7,017 nucleotides of DNA from Candidatus Sulfotelmatobacter sp. (GTDB lineage: Bacteria; Acidobacteriota; Terriglobia; Terriglobales; Acidobacteriaceae), in contig JASIKQ010000192.1 in assembly GCA_030049565.1 (NCBI GenBank), forward strand, positions 1 through 7,017. Reading direction: 5' to 3'. The position numbers were made by a program, and so were the translations under genes. The notes under the pieces are model-generated. The model was not told the origin of the DNA. It was given only the letters and a program-made list of their open reading frames with translations, and ran no database searches. Positions 1-6,469 of this stretch are shown piece after piece. Position 1 is the first letter of the stretch. The number at the start of each line of letters is the position of its first letter.

Positions 1-1359
1 CCGCCGTTGAGCTTTGCCGAGGGCGGCGTGATTGCGGCGGGGGTTAACCATGATCTCGACGAATTGCGCGAACTTTCGCGCAACAGCAGGCAGGTGCTGG
101 CGCAGATTGAGCAGCGGGAGCGCGGACGCACCGGAATAGGTTCTCTGAAGGTTAAGTTCAATTCGATCTTCGGCTACTACATTGAAGTTTCCAAGCCGAA
201 TCTGCACCTTGTTCCGCAAGAATATGAGCGCAAGCAAACTTTAGTCGGCGCCGAGCGGTTCACCACTCCCGAACTGAAGGAGTATGAAGCGAAGATTCTG
301 GATGCGCAGGAGAAGATCGTCGAGATCGAGCGGGGGCTCTTCACGGAATTGCGCGCGGCGATTGCGGCCGAGGCCAAAAGAATCCGGCAGACGGCGCTGG
401 CATTGGCCGAGACTGATGTACTGGCTACGCTGGCACACATTGCAGCGCTTCGAAATTATTGCCGGCCGCAACTTAATGCGCCGCAAGAGAGCAACGCCGG
501 CGAAATCGAAATTATTGAGGGGCGGCATCCCGTCATCGAGCAGCAGGAGATGGCCGGCGGCAGCGAGCGTTTCGTCCCCAACGATCTTTATCTCAACTCG
601 AGCACGCACACCATTTTGCTGCTGACCGGGCCGAACATGGGCGGCAAATCGACGTACTTGCGGCAGACCGCGTTAATTGTGATTCTGGCCCAGATGGGAT
701 CGTTTGTTCCGGCGCGATCGGCGAAGCTGAGCATAGTCGACCGCGTGTTCACTCGCATCGGGGCCAGCGACAACCTAGCCCGTGGACGGTCGACCTTCAT
801 GGTCGAAATGACGGAGACAGCGGCGATTTTGCAACTGGCCACGCCGCGATCGCTGATCCTGCTCGATGAAGTTGGACGCGGTACGTCGACCTATGATGGG
901 CTGGCCATCGCATGGGCGGCGATCGAATATCTTCATGCGCGGGTGGGCGCCAAAACTCTGTTCGCCACGCATTATTTCGAACTGACGGAATTGGCCGAGC
1001 AGTTGGATGGAGTGAAAAATTATCATGTATCGGTGAAAGAAAGCGGCGGCGGCATTACCTTCTTACGAAAAGTCGAGCCTGGGGCGGCCGACCGCAGCTA
1101 CGGAATCGAAGTCGCCAAGCTGGCGGGGCTGCCAAGCGATGTAATTACACGCGCGCGCGAAGTATTGGTGGAGCATGAATCGGCGGAGCGCGAATTGACG
1201 GAGCATCTCTCGCCCGGGGCTGAGCCCCCGGCGGAGCAGTTGACGATTTTCACGCCGCTATCGCAACCCGTGCTCGAGAAATTGCGAGAAGTGGACTTGA
1301 ACCGGCTCACGCCACTGGAGGCGCTGAATCTGCTGGCGGAACTGAAAAAGGAAATCTAA
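1..1359 (+). CDS. mutS: DNA mismatch repair protein MutS, C-terminal part (5' end outside window)
   Basis: MutS recognises mismatches and small loops in newly replicated DNA and, as an ATP-driven clamp, recruits MutL. The reading frame is open from base 1 with no start, so about 452 residues of a protein usually near 850-880 aa are present. The fragment begins in the lever/clamp region: [14 protein letters not shown] and [16 protein letters not shown] (from residue 49) match the MutS core. The ABC-type ATPase domain follows. Its Walker A is GPNMGGKST (residues 210-218), the [11 protein letters not shown] signature starts at 264, Walker B is LILLDEVG with D289/E290, the D-loop is GRGTSTYDG (292-300), and the FATHYFEL H-loop starts at 321. 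The tail carries the family's C-terminal LTPLEAL helix motif. All ATPase residues are intact, so the protein should be active. A GC-rich palindrome lies in the linker after the ATPase domain, and a short duplication sits at the stop codon. The mismatch-binding N-terminal domain is off-window, so MutS1 is inferred from the C-terminal half. Confidence 0.97.
   Translation, partial: PPLSFAEGGVIAAGVNHDLDELRELSRNSRQVLAQIEQRERGRTGIGSLKVKFNSIFGYYIEVSKPNLHLVPQEYERKQTLVGAERFTTPELKEYEAKILDAQEKIVEIERGLFTELRAAIAAEAKRIRQTALALAETDVLATLAHIAALRNYCRPQLNAPQESNAGEIEIIEGRHPVIEQQEMAGGSERFVPNDLYLNSSTHTILLLTGPNMGGKSTYLRQTALIVILAQMGSFVPARSAKLSIVDRVFTRIGASDNLARGRSTFMVEMTETAAILQLATPRSLILLDEVGRGTSTYDGLAIAWAAIEYLHARVGAKTLFATHYFELTELAEQLDGVKNYHVSVKESGGGITFLRKVEPGAADRSYGIEVAKLAGLPSDVITRAREVLVEHESAERELTEHLSPGAEPPAEQLTIFTPLSQPVLEKLREVDLNRLTPLEALNLLAELKKEI
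1214..1231. repeat. GC-rich imperfect palindrome inside mutS linker
   Basis: CCGGGGCT (1214-1221) and AGCCCCCGG (1223-1231) are inverted copies around a single G, with one extra C in the right arm. The element encodes the low-complexity stretch SPGAEPP between the ATPase domain and the C-terminal helices of MutS, a part of the protein that tolerates insertions. It could be a dispersed palindromic element that entered the gene in frame, or simply GC-rich linker sequence. Only one copy is in this window. Confidence 0.45.
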
Positions 1360-1371
1360 AGAAGGAAATCT
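1348..1371. repeat. Short tandem duplication spanning the mutS stop codon
   Basis: AAGGAAATCT occurs at 1348-1357 and again at 1362-1371, a period of 14 bases. The first copy encodes the last residues (KEI) and the T of the TAA stop. The second copy lies just after the stop. This looks like a slippage duplication and has no visible coding effect. Confidence 0.6.
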
Positions 1372-1374
1372 CAA

Positions 1375-1405
1375 CACAGAGGGCACAGAGAAAACAGGGG
1401 CCCTC
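1375..1405 (+). promoter_or_regulatory. Leader of nagZ: CACAGAG repeat and a hairpin next to the ribosome binding site
   Basis: The 48-base mutS-nagZ gap holds CACAGAG twice with a 9-base period (1375-1381 and 1384-1390). GAGGGC (1379-1384) can pair with GCCCTC (1400-1405) across a 15-base loop. The likely Shine-Dalgarno AGGGG (1396-1400) sits 7 bases before the nagZ ATG, partly in the loop and partly in the right arm of that hairpin. No clear promoter or U-tract terminator is visible, so nagZ may be read through from mutS. The hairpin is seen in the sequence. Any control of translation is inference. Confidence 0.35.
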
Positions 1406-1407
1406 GG

Positions 1408-2547
1408 ATGAATGTTCGACTCATGACGCGCGCGAAGCTGGAGATCGGACAAGTTTTGATTATCGGTTTCGACGCCACGGAAATGACGCCGCGCCTGAGG
1501 TCTCTGCTGACGCGGATACAGCCTGCGGGTGTGGTTCTTTTTGCGCGCAATATTAAGAGCGCGGAGCAAACCCGGAATCTTCTTCGCGATTGCCAGAAAT
1601 GCGTTTCCACGCGGCTCTTCACTTGCGTCGATCTCGAAGGCGGAACGGTCGACCGCTTGCGCGATGTGCTCGGAGCTGCACCTTCAGCGGCGGAAGTCTT
1701 TGCCACTGGCGACGACAAAGTCTTTCGCCAGCATGGGCAAATCATCGGAGAGAACTGCCGCGCCCTCGGGTTTAATGTCGATTTCGCTCCCGTGGTCGAT
1801 CTCGGTTTCGAAGCCTCGCACAAGGTTCTAGGTTCGCGCGTGGTTTCCGCCGATCCTCGACAAACTGTAGTTTACGCTCGCGAATTTCTCGCCGGCCTTC
1901 GAAAAGCTGGCGTGCTGGGATGCGGCAAACACTTCCCCGGACTCGGCGAGGGCAGGCTCGACAGCCATCGCAAGCTGCCGGTGATCGAGAAGCCGTTAAA
2001 GAAACTTTGGAACGAAGACTTGCTCCCGTACCGCAGGTTGCGCGCGCAGGTGCCGATGGTGATGGTGGCGCACGCGGCGTATCCGCAGGTGACGAAGGAT
2101 CACATGCCAGCGTCGCTTTCAAAGATTTGGATTACCGATGTTCTGCGCCGGCGCATTGGATACCGGAATCTGATCGTGTCGGATGATCTCGAGATGGGCG
2201 GCGTCTTGTCGGTTGCATCGGTGGGAGAAGCCGCGGTGGCAAACCTTCGCGCGGGCGGCGACATGTTGCTGGTTTGCCATCACGAACAGCATGTTTGGCA
2301 GGCTTTTGACGAATTAGGACGCGCTGAGGAACGCGATGCAAAAATCGCCGCACGGGTGCACGAGGCCGCGCGGCGGGTGCTGGCGTTCAAAAAAAAATCG
2401 GCAAAACTTCTGCGGAGTGCGCCGCCGCCTTCTATCGCAACCGTGGAAAAGCTTTCCCGCAAGCTGTGGGAGTTTTCGGAACGGGTGCGACTGGAAGCGC
2501 TGCAGCGCGGGGAAGATGACGGGAAGAACCTTCGGCGGCGGGCATGA
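1408..2547 (+). CDS. nagZ: Beta-N-acetylglucosaminidase NagZ, glycoside hydrolase family 3
   Basis: NagZ hydrolyses the GlcNAc-beta-1,4-anhydroMurNAc bond of muropeptides in the cytoplasm during peptidoglycan recycling, by a two-step retaining mechanism. The 379-aa protein has no signal peptide, as expected for the Gram-negative enzyme. Family motifs are present: VDLEGGTVDR (D75 and R83, substrate binding), LGSR (R144), KHFPG (K174/H175), the catalytic-loop DSH (D185-S-H187, acid/base His) and SDDLEM with nucleophile D259. The spacing between R144, K174, H187 and D259 equals that of the known E. coli/Salmonella residues R133, K163, H176 and D248, so activity is likely. The last ~40 residues are a basic tail beyond the barrel. 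The ATG at 1408 has AGGGG 7 bases upstream; a second ATG at 1423 is possible. The stop overlaps the anmK start, which suggests coupled translation. A run of nine A lies at 2389-2397. The ligand is inferred from the family and from anmK next door. Confidence 0.93.
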   Translation: MNVRLMTRAKLEIGQVLIIGFDATEMTPRLRSLLTRIQPAGVVLFARNIKSAEQTRNLLRDCQKCVSTRLFTCVDLEGGTVDRLRDVLGAAPSAAEVFATGDDKVFRQHGQIIGENCRALGFNVDFAPVVDLGFEASHKVLGSRVVSADPRQTVVYAREFLAGLRKAGVLGCGKHFPGLGEGRLDSHRKLPVIEKPLKKLWNEDLLPYRRLRAQVPMVMVAHAAYPQVTKDHMPASLSKIWITDVLRRRIGYRNLIVSDDLEMGGVLSVASVGEAAVANLRAGGDMLLVCHHEQHVWQAFDELGRAEERDAKIAARVHEAARRVLAFKKKSAKLLRSAPPPSIATVEKLSRKLWEFSERVRLEALQRGEDDGKNLRRRA

Positions 2548-3764
2548 AAAAGCCAGCGATGGTTGTGGCCGGAGTCATGAGCGGCACGTCAGCCGATGGA
2601 ATTAATGTGGCGCTGGTGCGGATTGGGGAACAGGAAGGCTCACGAGCAAACTCCGTTACAAGTTCGACAGTAAGCTGGCAGGAGTGCGCGCTCGACATTG
2701 AGTTACTTGGTCACAGCGAGCGTGCCTATCCAAAGCAAGTCCGCGCGGCGGTTTTGGCGGCGATGAATGCCTCGCGCGCGAGCGTAGCTGATTTGGCGCG
2801 ATTGAATTTTCTGCTCGGCGAGCTCTACGCCGATGCTGTGCTCGCGGCTGTGCGCCGCTTTCGAACAAAAGTGAACCTCGTCGGCTGCCATGGGCAGACG
2901 ATCTATCATCAGGGCGAGCTGAGGCCGTTTCTTGGGCACAAATTGGCGGCGACGTGGCAGACGGGCGAGGGAGCGATCATAGCTGCAAGAGTTGGAGTTC
3001 CGGTAGTCTCGGATTTTCGACCTGCCGACATGGCGGCCGGCGGAAAAGGTGCGCCACTGGTGCCGTTTCTCGATTACATGCTGTTTCGTGATTTGCGTGG
3101 GGGCAGAATCGTGCAAAACATTGGCGGTATCGCGAACCTTACGGCGATTCCCGCGGGGGCGACAGCAAGCGATGTGATTGCGTTCGATACCGGCCCGGGC
3201 AATATGGTTATCGATGCTGTGACCGAGAAACTTTTCGGCCAGCCGTTTGATCGCGACGGTAAAATCGCAGCCCGGGGCAAGATTTTAGAGAACGTCGTGA
3301 ATCATTTCACGCGCGATAAGTTTTTTAAGAAGAAGCCGCCTAAGGTTGCTGGACGGGAGGAGTTTGGCCGGGAGTTCGTGGTGGACTTCTTGAGCTGCTG
3401 CAGACGCTGCATAAAAGAAGATGTTGTCGCCACAGCCACGGCGCTCACGGCAAGATCCATCGTGAATGCCGTGCGCTATGTGATGGCTAATAATTCGCGC
3501 GCTTCGAAGGCGGCATTTGGCGAAATGATTCTCTCCGGTGGCGGCGCAAGAAATGCGACGCTTGTGGCGATGTTGTGCAACGAGCTCGCGCCGCTTGGAA
3601 TTCGAATACGTTTCTCCGACGAATTTGGATTGCCCTCGGAGGCGAAAGAGGCGATGGCGTTCGCAATACTGGCGTATGAAACCTGGCATCGGCGAGAATC
3701 GAGCCTGCCTTCGGCGACTGGCGCCGGGCGCGCCGCCGTGCTTGGTAAAATTTCTTTTCCCTGA
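2544..3764 (+). CDS. anmK: Anhydro-N-acetylmuramic acid kinase AnmK
   Basis: AnmK uses ATP and water to open the 1,6-anhydro ring of anhydroMurNAc and phosphorylate it, giving MurNAc-6-phosphate. It acts on the sugar released after NagZ. The 406-aa protein, close to or slightly longer than the usual ~370-400, has the sugar-kinase/actin-like fold signatures in order: GVMSGTSADGIN (10-21), GCHGQTIYHQ, QTGEGAIIAARVGVPVVSDF, the DFRPADMAAGGKGAPLVP block (D162 is the likely catalytic base by family alignment), QNIGGIANLT (191-200), AFDTGPGN (213-220) and LSGGGARN (330-337). The ATG overlaps the nagZ stop (ATGA), a classic coupled start; only a weak GGCGGCGGG stretch precedes it. One oddity is Asn21, where the family usually has Asp in SGTSxDGxD. 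No MurNAc-6-P etherase (murQ) gene is in the window, so the next step must be encoded elsewhere or differ. Confidence 0.96.
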   Translation: MKKPAMVVAGVMSGTSADGINVALVRIGEQEGSRANSVTSSTVSWQECALDIELLGHSERAYPKQVRAAVLAAMNASRASVADLARLNFLLGELYADAVLAAVRRFRTKVNLVGCHGQTIYHQGELRPFLGHKLAATWQTGEGAIIAARVGVPVVSDFRPADMAAGGKGAPLVPFLDYMLFRDLRGGRIVQNIGGIANLTAIPAGATASDVIAFDTGPGNMVIDAVTEKLFGQPFDRDGKIAARGKILENVVNHFTRDKFFKKKPPKVAGREEFGREFVVDFLSCCRRCIKEDVVATATALTARSIVNAVRYVMANNSRASKAAFGEMILSGGGARNATLVAMLCNELAPLGIRIRFSDEFGLPSEAKEAMAFAILAYETWHRRESSLPSATGAGRAAVLGKISFP

Positions 3765-3780
3765 AATCGAAAGCGAACTT

Positions 3781-4326
3781 ATGCCGGTTTATGTTTCCAT
3801 GCTGCGCGGAATCAACGTAGGCCCGCAGAAACGGATCAAGATGGATAGGCTTCGGCAATCGTGCGAGGGGTTGGGATTCGAGCAGGTTAAGACTTATATT
3901 CATAGCGGAAACGTGATATTCAAAACCGGCAAGGTTTCGCCGGCCAGACTGTCAAAGAGGCTTGAGGAAAGGATAGTCACAGATTTTGGCTTTTCCGTTT
4001 CCGTGATTTCCAGGACTATGGACGAATTGGCGAAGACGATTGAAAACAATCCATTCCTGAAAGAAGGTGTGGATTTGGAAAAAGTCCATGTAGCTTTTTT
4101 GTCTGACGTTCCCACGCCGGCTGCTCTGAAGAAATTAGAAGCGCTGTCGGCAGCGCCGGATAGGTCGTGCTGCGCCGGTAAAGAGGTTTATCTCTACCTT
4201 CCGAACGGAGTCGCCAAGAGCTTTTGGATGAAAACTCCTCTCGACCGCGTGCTGTCGGTCATCACGACAACTCGCAATTGGAAAACGGTGACCAGCCTCC
4301 ACCAGATGTGCCAGGATTGCCACTGA
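3781..4326 (+). CDS. DUF1697 family protein of unknown function
   Basis: The 181-aa product begins MPVYVSMLRGINVG and continues with TYIHSGNVIF, the hallmark N-terminal motifs of DUF1697. It ends with LPNGVAKSFW and TTRNWKTVTSL, the conserved C-terminal part, so the domain is complete. It has no signal peptide or membrane segment, so it is probably cytoplasmic. The family's biochemical role is not established. The ATG at 3781 is chosen because homology starts there; the frame is open further upstream but only inside anmK. The ribosome binding site is weak. It starts 16 bases after anmK and its TGA overlaps the next ATG (TGATG). By hand count its GC is about 50-51%, below sampled neighbouring lines, and 6 of its 11 arginine codons are AGA/AGG, rare in nearby genes. 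This points to recent acquisition. A functional link to muropeptide recycling is not supported. Confidence 0.88.
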   Translation: MPVYVSMLRGINVGPQKRIKMDRLRQSCEGLGFEQVKTYIHSGNVIFKTGKVSPARLSKRLEERIVTDFGFSVSVISRTMDELAKTIENNPFLKEGVDLEKVHVAFLSDVPTPAALKKLEALSAAPDRSCCAGKEVYLYLPNGVAKSFWMKTPLDRVLSVITTTRNWKTVTSLHQMCQDCH

Positions 4327-5864
4327 TGGCGCGGGTTTCCTCGATTCTCGCTGGCGTCTCTATTGCTGTTGTCATTTCGTTGCTCTTATCTTGCTCCGGC
4401 AAGCCCGATCCCAACACACTGGTCATGGTGATCGAATCGAGCCCTACGAATCTCGATCCGCGAGTGGGAATTGATGGACAGTCAGAGCGCATCGACAGCC
4501 TGATTTTCGATTATCTGCTTACGCGTGGCGACAATCTTCAAGTCGCGCCAGGGTTGGCGGAACGCTGGGAGATTCCCGATCCGCTCACCTACATTTTTCA
4601 TTTGCACGGCGGCGTGCGGTTTCACGATGGCCGTCTGCTTACCGCGCGTGATGTGAAGTGGACCTTTGATTCGATGATCAGCGGGAAAATTCGCAGCCCG
4701 CGTGGCGGAGCCTATCGCTTTGTCGATCGGATCGATGCGCCGGATGATACCACCGTCGTCTTCCATCTCAAAGAACCGGATTCGCCGCTGCTGTGGAATC
4801 TTTCTACCGGAGCGGTCGGTATTGTGCCTTACGGCAGCGGAATCGAACTGAGCGCCCAACCGATTGGCTCGGGGCCATTTAAATTTGTCAGCGCCGAGAC
4901 AGATAAAGAGGTCATCATCGAGAGCAACGACGACTATTGGGGCGACAAGGCGAAGATCGCCCGAGTTCGTTTTGCAGTTGTGCCGGACGCGACTACGCAG
5001 GCGCTGGAGCTGCGCAAAGGCAGCGGCGATGTCATCATCAATGGATCGTTTCCGCCTGACAGCGTGCTCACGTTGGAGCGCGACCCGAGATTGGAAGTTG
5101 AGTCCGGCCCCGGTACGCGGCTAGCGTATCTGGCGTTTAATCTACGCGATCCTATTCTGAAGGATGTGCGGGTGCGGCAGGCGATTGCCTACGCGCTCGA
5201 CCGCAAACCGATGATCGAATATTTGTGGCGCAACCAGGCGCAGCCGGCGCGCAGTGTGCTCCCGCCTCAGAGCTGGGCGTATGACGGCAATGTGCAGAGG
5301 TACGATCATGATCCTGCCAAGGCGCGCGCGTTGCTCGACGCGGCCGGATATCCAATGGTGAACGGCGTGCGGTTTCACATCACGATGAAGACCTCAACCG
5401 ACGAGAACACGCGGCTTATGGTTGCAGTGATGCAGCAGCAATTGCGTGAGGTCGGAATCGCCCTCGATATACGCACGTTCGAGTTTGCGACTTTTTTCTC
5501 AGATGTGGTTCGCGGGGCGTTTCAGATGTATGGGCTACGCTGGATCGGGGGCAATGAGGATCCGGATATTTTTGAATATGCATTCCATTCGGAGCGATTT
5601 CCGCCGAACGGGGCGAATCGCAGCTATTATTCGAATCCGAAAATCGATGCGCTAATCGATCAGGCGCGGCGCGAAACTGATGCCGCGGTGCGGAAGCCGA
5701 TCTATTTCGAGATTCAGCGAATTCTGGCGGAGCAAGAGCCTTACATCGATCTCTGGTATCTCGACAACGTGCTCATCCACAACAAACGTGTGCGCAATCT
5801 GAAACTGAATCCGGCCGGGAACTATGATTTTCTCAAGACAGCCGAACTGGTGCCAGAAGGCTGA
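4326..5864 (+). CDS. ABC transporter substrate-binding lipoprotein, family 5 (oligopeptide/dipeptide type)
   Basis: This is the extracytoplasmic ligand-binding component of a peptide- or nickel-type ABC importer (SBP_bac_5, OppA/DppA-like). The 512-aa precursor starts MARVSSILAG, has a hydrophobic segment and a lipobox LLSC with lipidated Cys23, so it is a membrane-anchored lipoprotein. Family motifs are VRFHDGRLLTARDVKWTFDSM (from residue 97), the NDDYWGDKAKIARVRF segment, VRVRQAIAYALDRKPMI (from residue 281) and ARALLDAAGYP; length fits the family. The ATG at 4326 is preferred over an upstream in-frame ATG at 4224. It gives a proper signal peptide, overlaps the DUF1697 stop, and has AGGA (4313-4316) 9 bases upstream. 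No permease or ATPase gene follows; the next gene is convergent, so this is an orphan binding protein here. Position after nagZ-anmK suggests peptide scavenging, possibly murein peptides, but the ligand is unknown. Confidence 0.92.
   Translation: MARVSSILAGVSIAVVISLLLSCSGKPDPNTLVMVIESSPTNLDPRVGIDGQSERIDSLIFDYLLTRGDNLQVAPGLAERWEIPDPLTYIFHLHGGVRFHDGRLLTARDVKWTFDSMISGKIRSPRGGAYRFVDRIDAPDDTTVVFHLKEPDSPLLWNLSTGAVGIVPYGSGIELSAQPIGSGPFKFVSAETDKEVIIESNDDYWGDKAKIARVRFAVVPDATTQALELRKGSGDVIINGSFPPDSVLTLERDPRLEVESGPGTRLAYLAFNLRDPILKDVRVRQAIAYALDRKPMIEYLWRNQAQPARSVLPPQSWAYDGNVQRYDHDPAKARALLDAAGYPMVNGVRFHITMKTSTDENTRLMVAVMQQQLREVGIALDIRTFEFATFFSDVVRGAFQMYGLRWIGGNEDPDIFEYAFHSERFPPNGANRSYYSNPKIDALIDQARRETDAAVRKPIYFEIQRILAEQEPYIDLWYLDNVLIHNKRVRNLKLNPAGNYDFLKTAELVPEG
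5839..5863 (+). other. Hairpin at the 3' end of the substrate-binding protein gene
   Basis: CAGCC (5839-5843) pairs with GGCTG (5859-5863), and inside it CTGG pairs with CCAG around a two-base loop. The structure covers the last codons of the gene. No U-tract follows, so it is not a standard intrinsic terminator. It could stop transcription weakly or protect the mRNA end in the 38-base convergent gap. That gap (5865-5902) shows no other terminator. Confidence 0.3.
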
Positions 5865-5902
5865 GGGCAGGTTCCCGTGACGGCTCTGTGAATTGCGCGT
5901 TT

Positions 5903-6469
5903 TCAGCAATCGGGTGCATCGGCATAACTCATACACTTCGATTCATCCTCGCCCACGTACCATAAGGCCGACATATCCGACTTGTTAGCAAAGGCGGTGA
6001 ACCAGAAGGTGTAGCCGAAGTCTCCGAAATTTAGCAGCTGGCCATAGCCAAATTGATCGGCGTAGTCATCGGGGTTGCAGCTTGTGCCGTGGTAGAGCAG
6101 GGCATTGAAGGCGTACTTGCCCGGATTGGCTACGGAGACATCGACGCCCTGATATCGATTTTTCCCTTGTTTGTACCAGCAGCCTTTGAATGTTGCATCC
6201 GGGTTCTTGGTTGTCCTGCTCGAGCTGTTGTCGAGTGCATCCGGCTTCGCGAGCTGCGAGAGGTTTGCAGAGTTGGCGTTCGCAACAGTACGTCCGGACG
6301 TTGGCATTGCGACCATCGCACCGCTGCTCGCTCTTCCAGCAGGGTTTGGCTGGACGCCACAGGCGGTGAGCAGCGCCAGCGTGAAAAGACAGGCGACTAC
6401 GGCTGTTTTCGCTTGTCTCCTGTCTCTTGTTACAAGGTTTGCGAATACTGGTTTTCTCATGCGCCACAT
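5903..6469 (-). CDS. Small lipoprotein of unknown function with a cysteine- and aromatic-rich C-terminal domain
   Basis: The 188-aa product has a basic N-region, the hydrophobic stretch AVVACLFTLALL, and a lipobox LTAC with Cys37, so it is predicted to be a lipoprotein exported by Sec. Residues 38-92 are a Ser/Ala/Asn-rich, low-complexity tether. Residues 93-188 form a compact domain rich in Tyr, Trp and Phe (GCWYKQG, FGYGQLLNFGDFGYTFWF, ALWYVGE) with four cysteines at 97, 131, 179 and 188, the last being the C-terminal residue. These could make two disulfides outside the cytoplasm. I recognise no family or catalytic motif. The start is either ATG at 6469 or ATG at 6460; neither has a good Shine-Dalgarno sequence, and no later Met, Val (GTG) or Leu (TTG) start lies before the signal core. 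Six of nine arginine codons are AGA/AGG, unlike the neighbours, so it may be an accessory gene. It converges with the binding-protein gene and diverges from rluD. Confidence 0.8.
   Translation of the reverse strand: MWRMRKPVFANLVTRDRRQAKTAVVACLFTLALLTACGVQPNPAGRASSGAMVAMPTSGRTVANANSANLSQLAKPDALDNSSSRTTKNPDATFKGCWYKQGKNRYQGVDVSVANPGKYAFNALLYHGTSCNPDDYADQFGYGQLLNFGDFGYTFWFTAFANKSDMSALWYVGEDESKCMSYADAPDC

Noticed and set aside
3285..3689. Long antisense open frames over anmK and nearby genes
   Set aside because: They are typical of GC-rich DNA. Their translations show no motifs and oppose well-recognised genes.
3538..3780. N-terminal extension of the DUF1697 frame back into anmK
   Set aside because: DUF1697 similarity starts exactly at MPVYVSMLRGINVG (3781), and the upstream part is the shifted frame of anmK.
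4224..4325. Upstream 34-residue extension of the substrate-binding protein (ATG at 4224)
   Set aside because: It lies inside the DUF1697 gene in another frame, has no family similarity, and would bury the signal peptide. The ATG at 4326 has a Shine-Dalgarno and a lipobox at the right distance.
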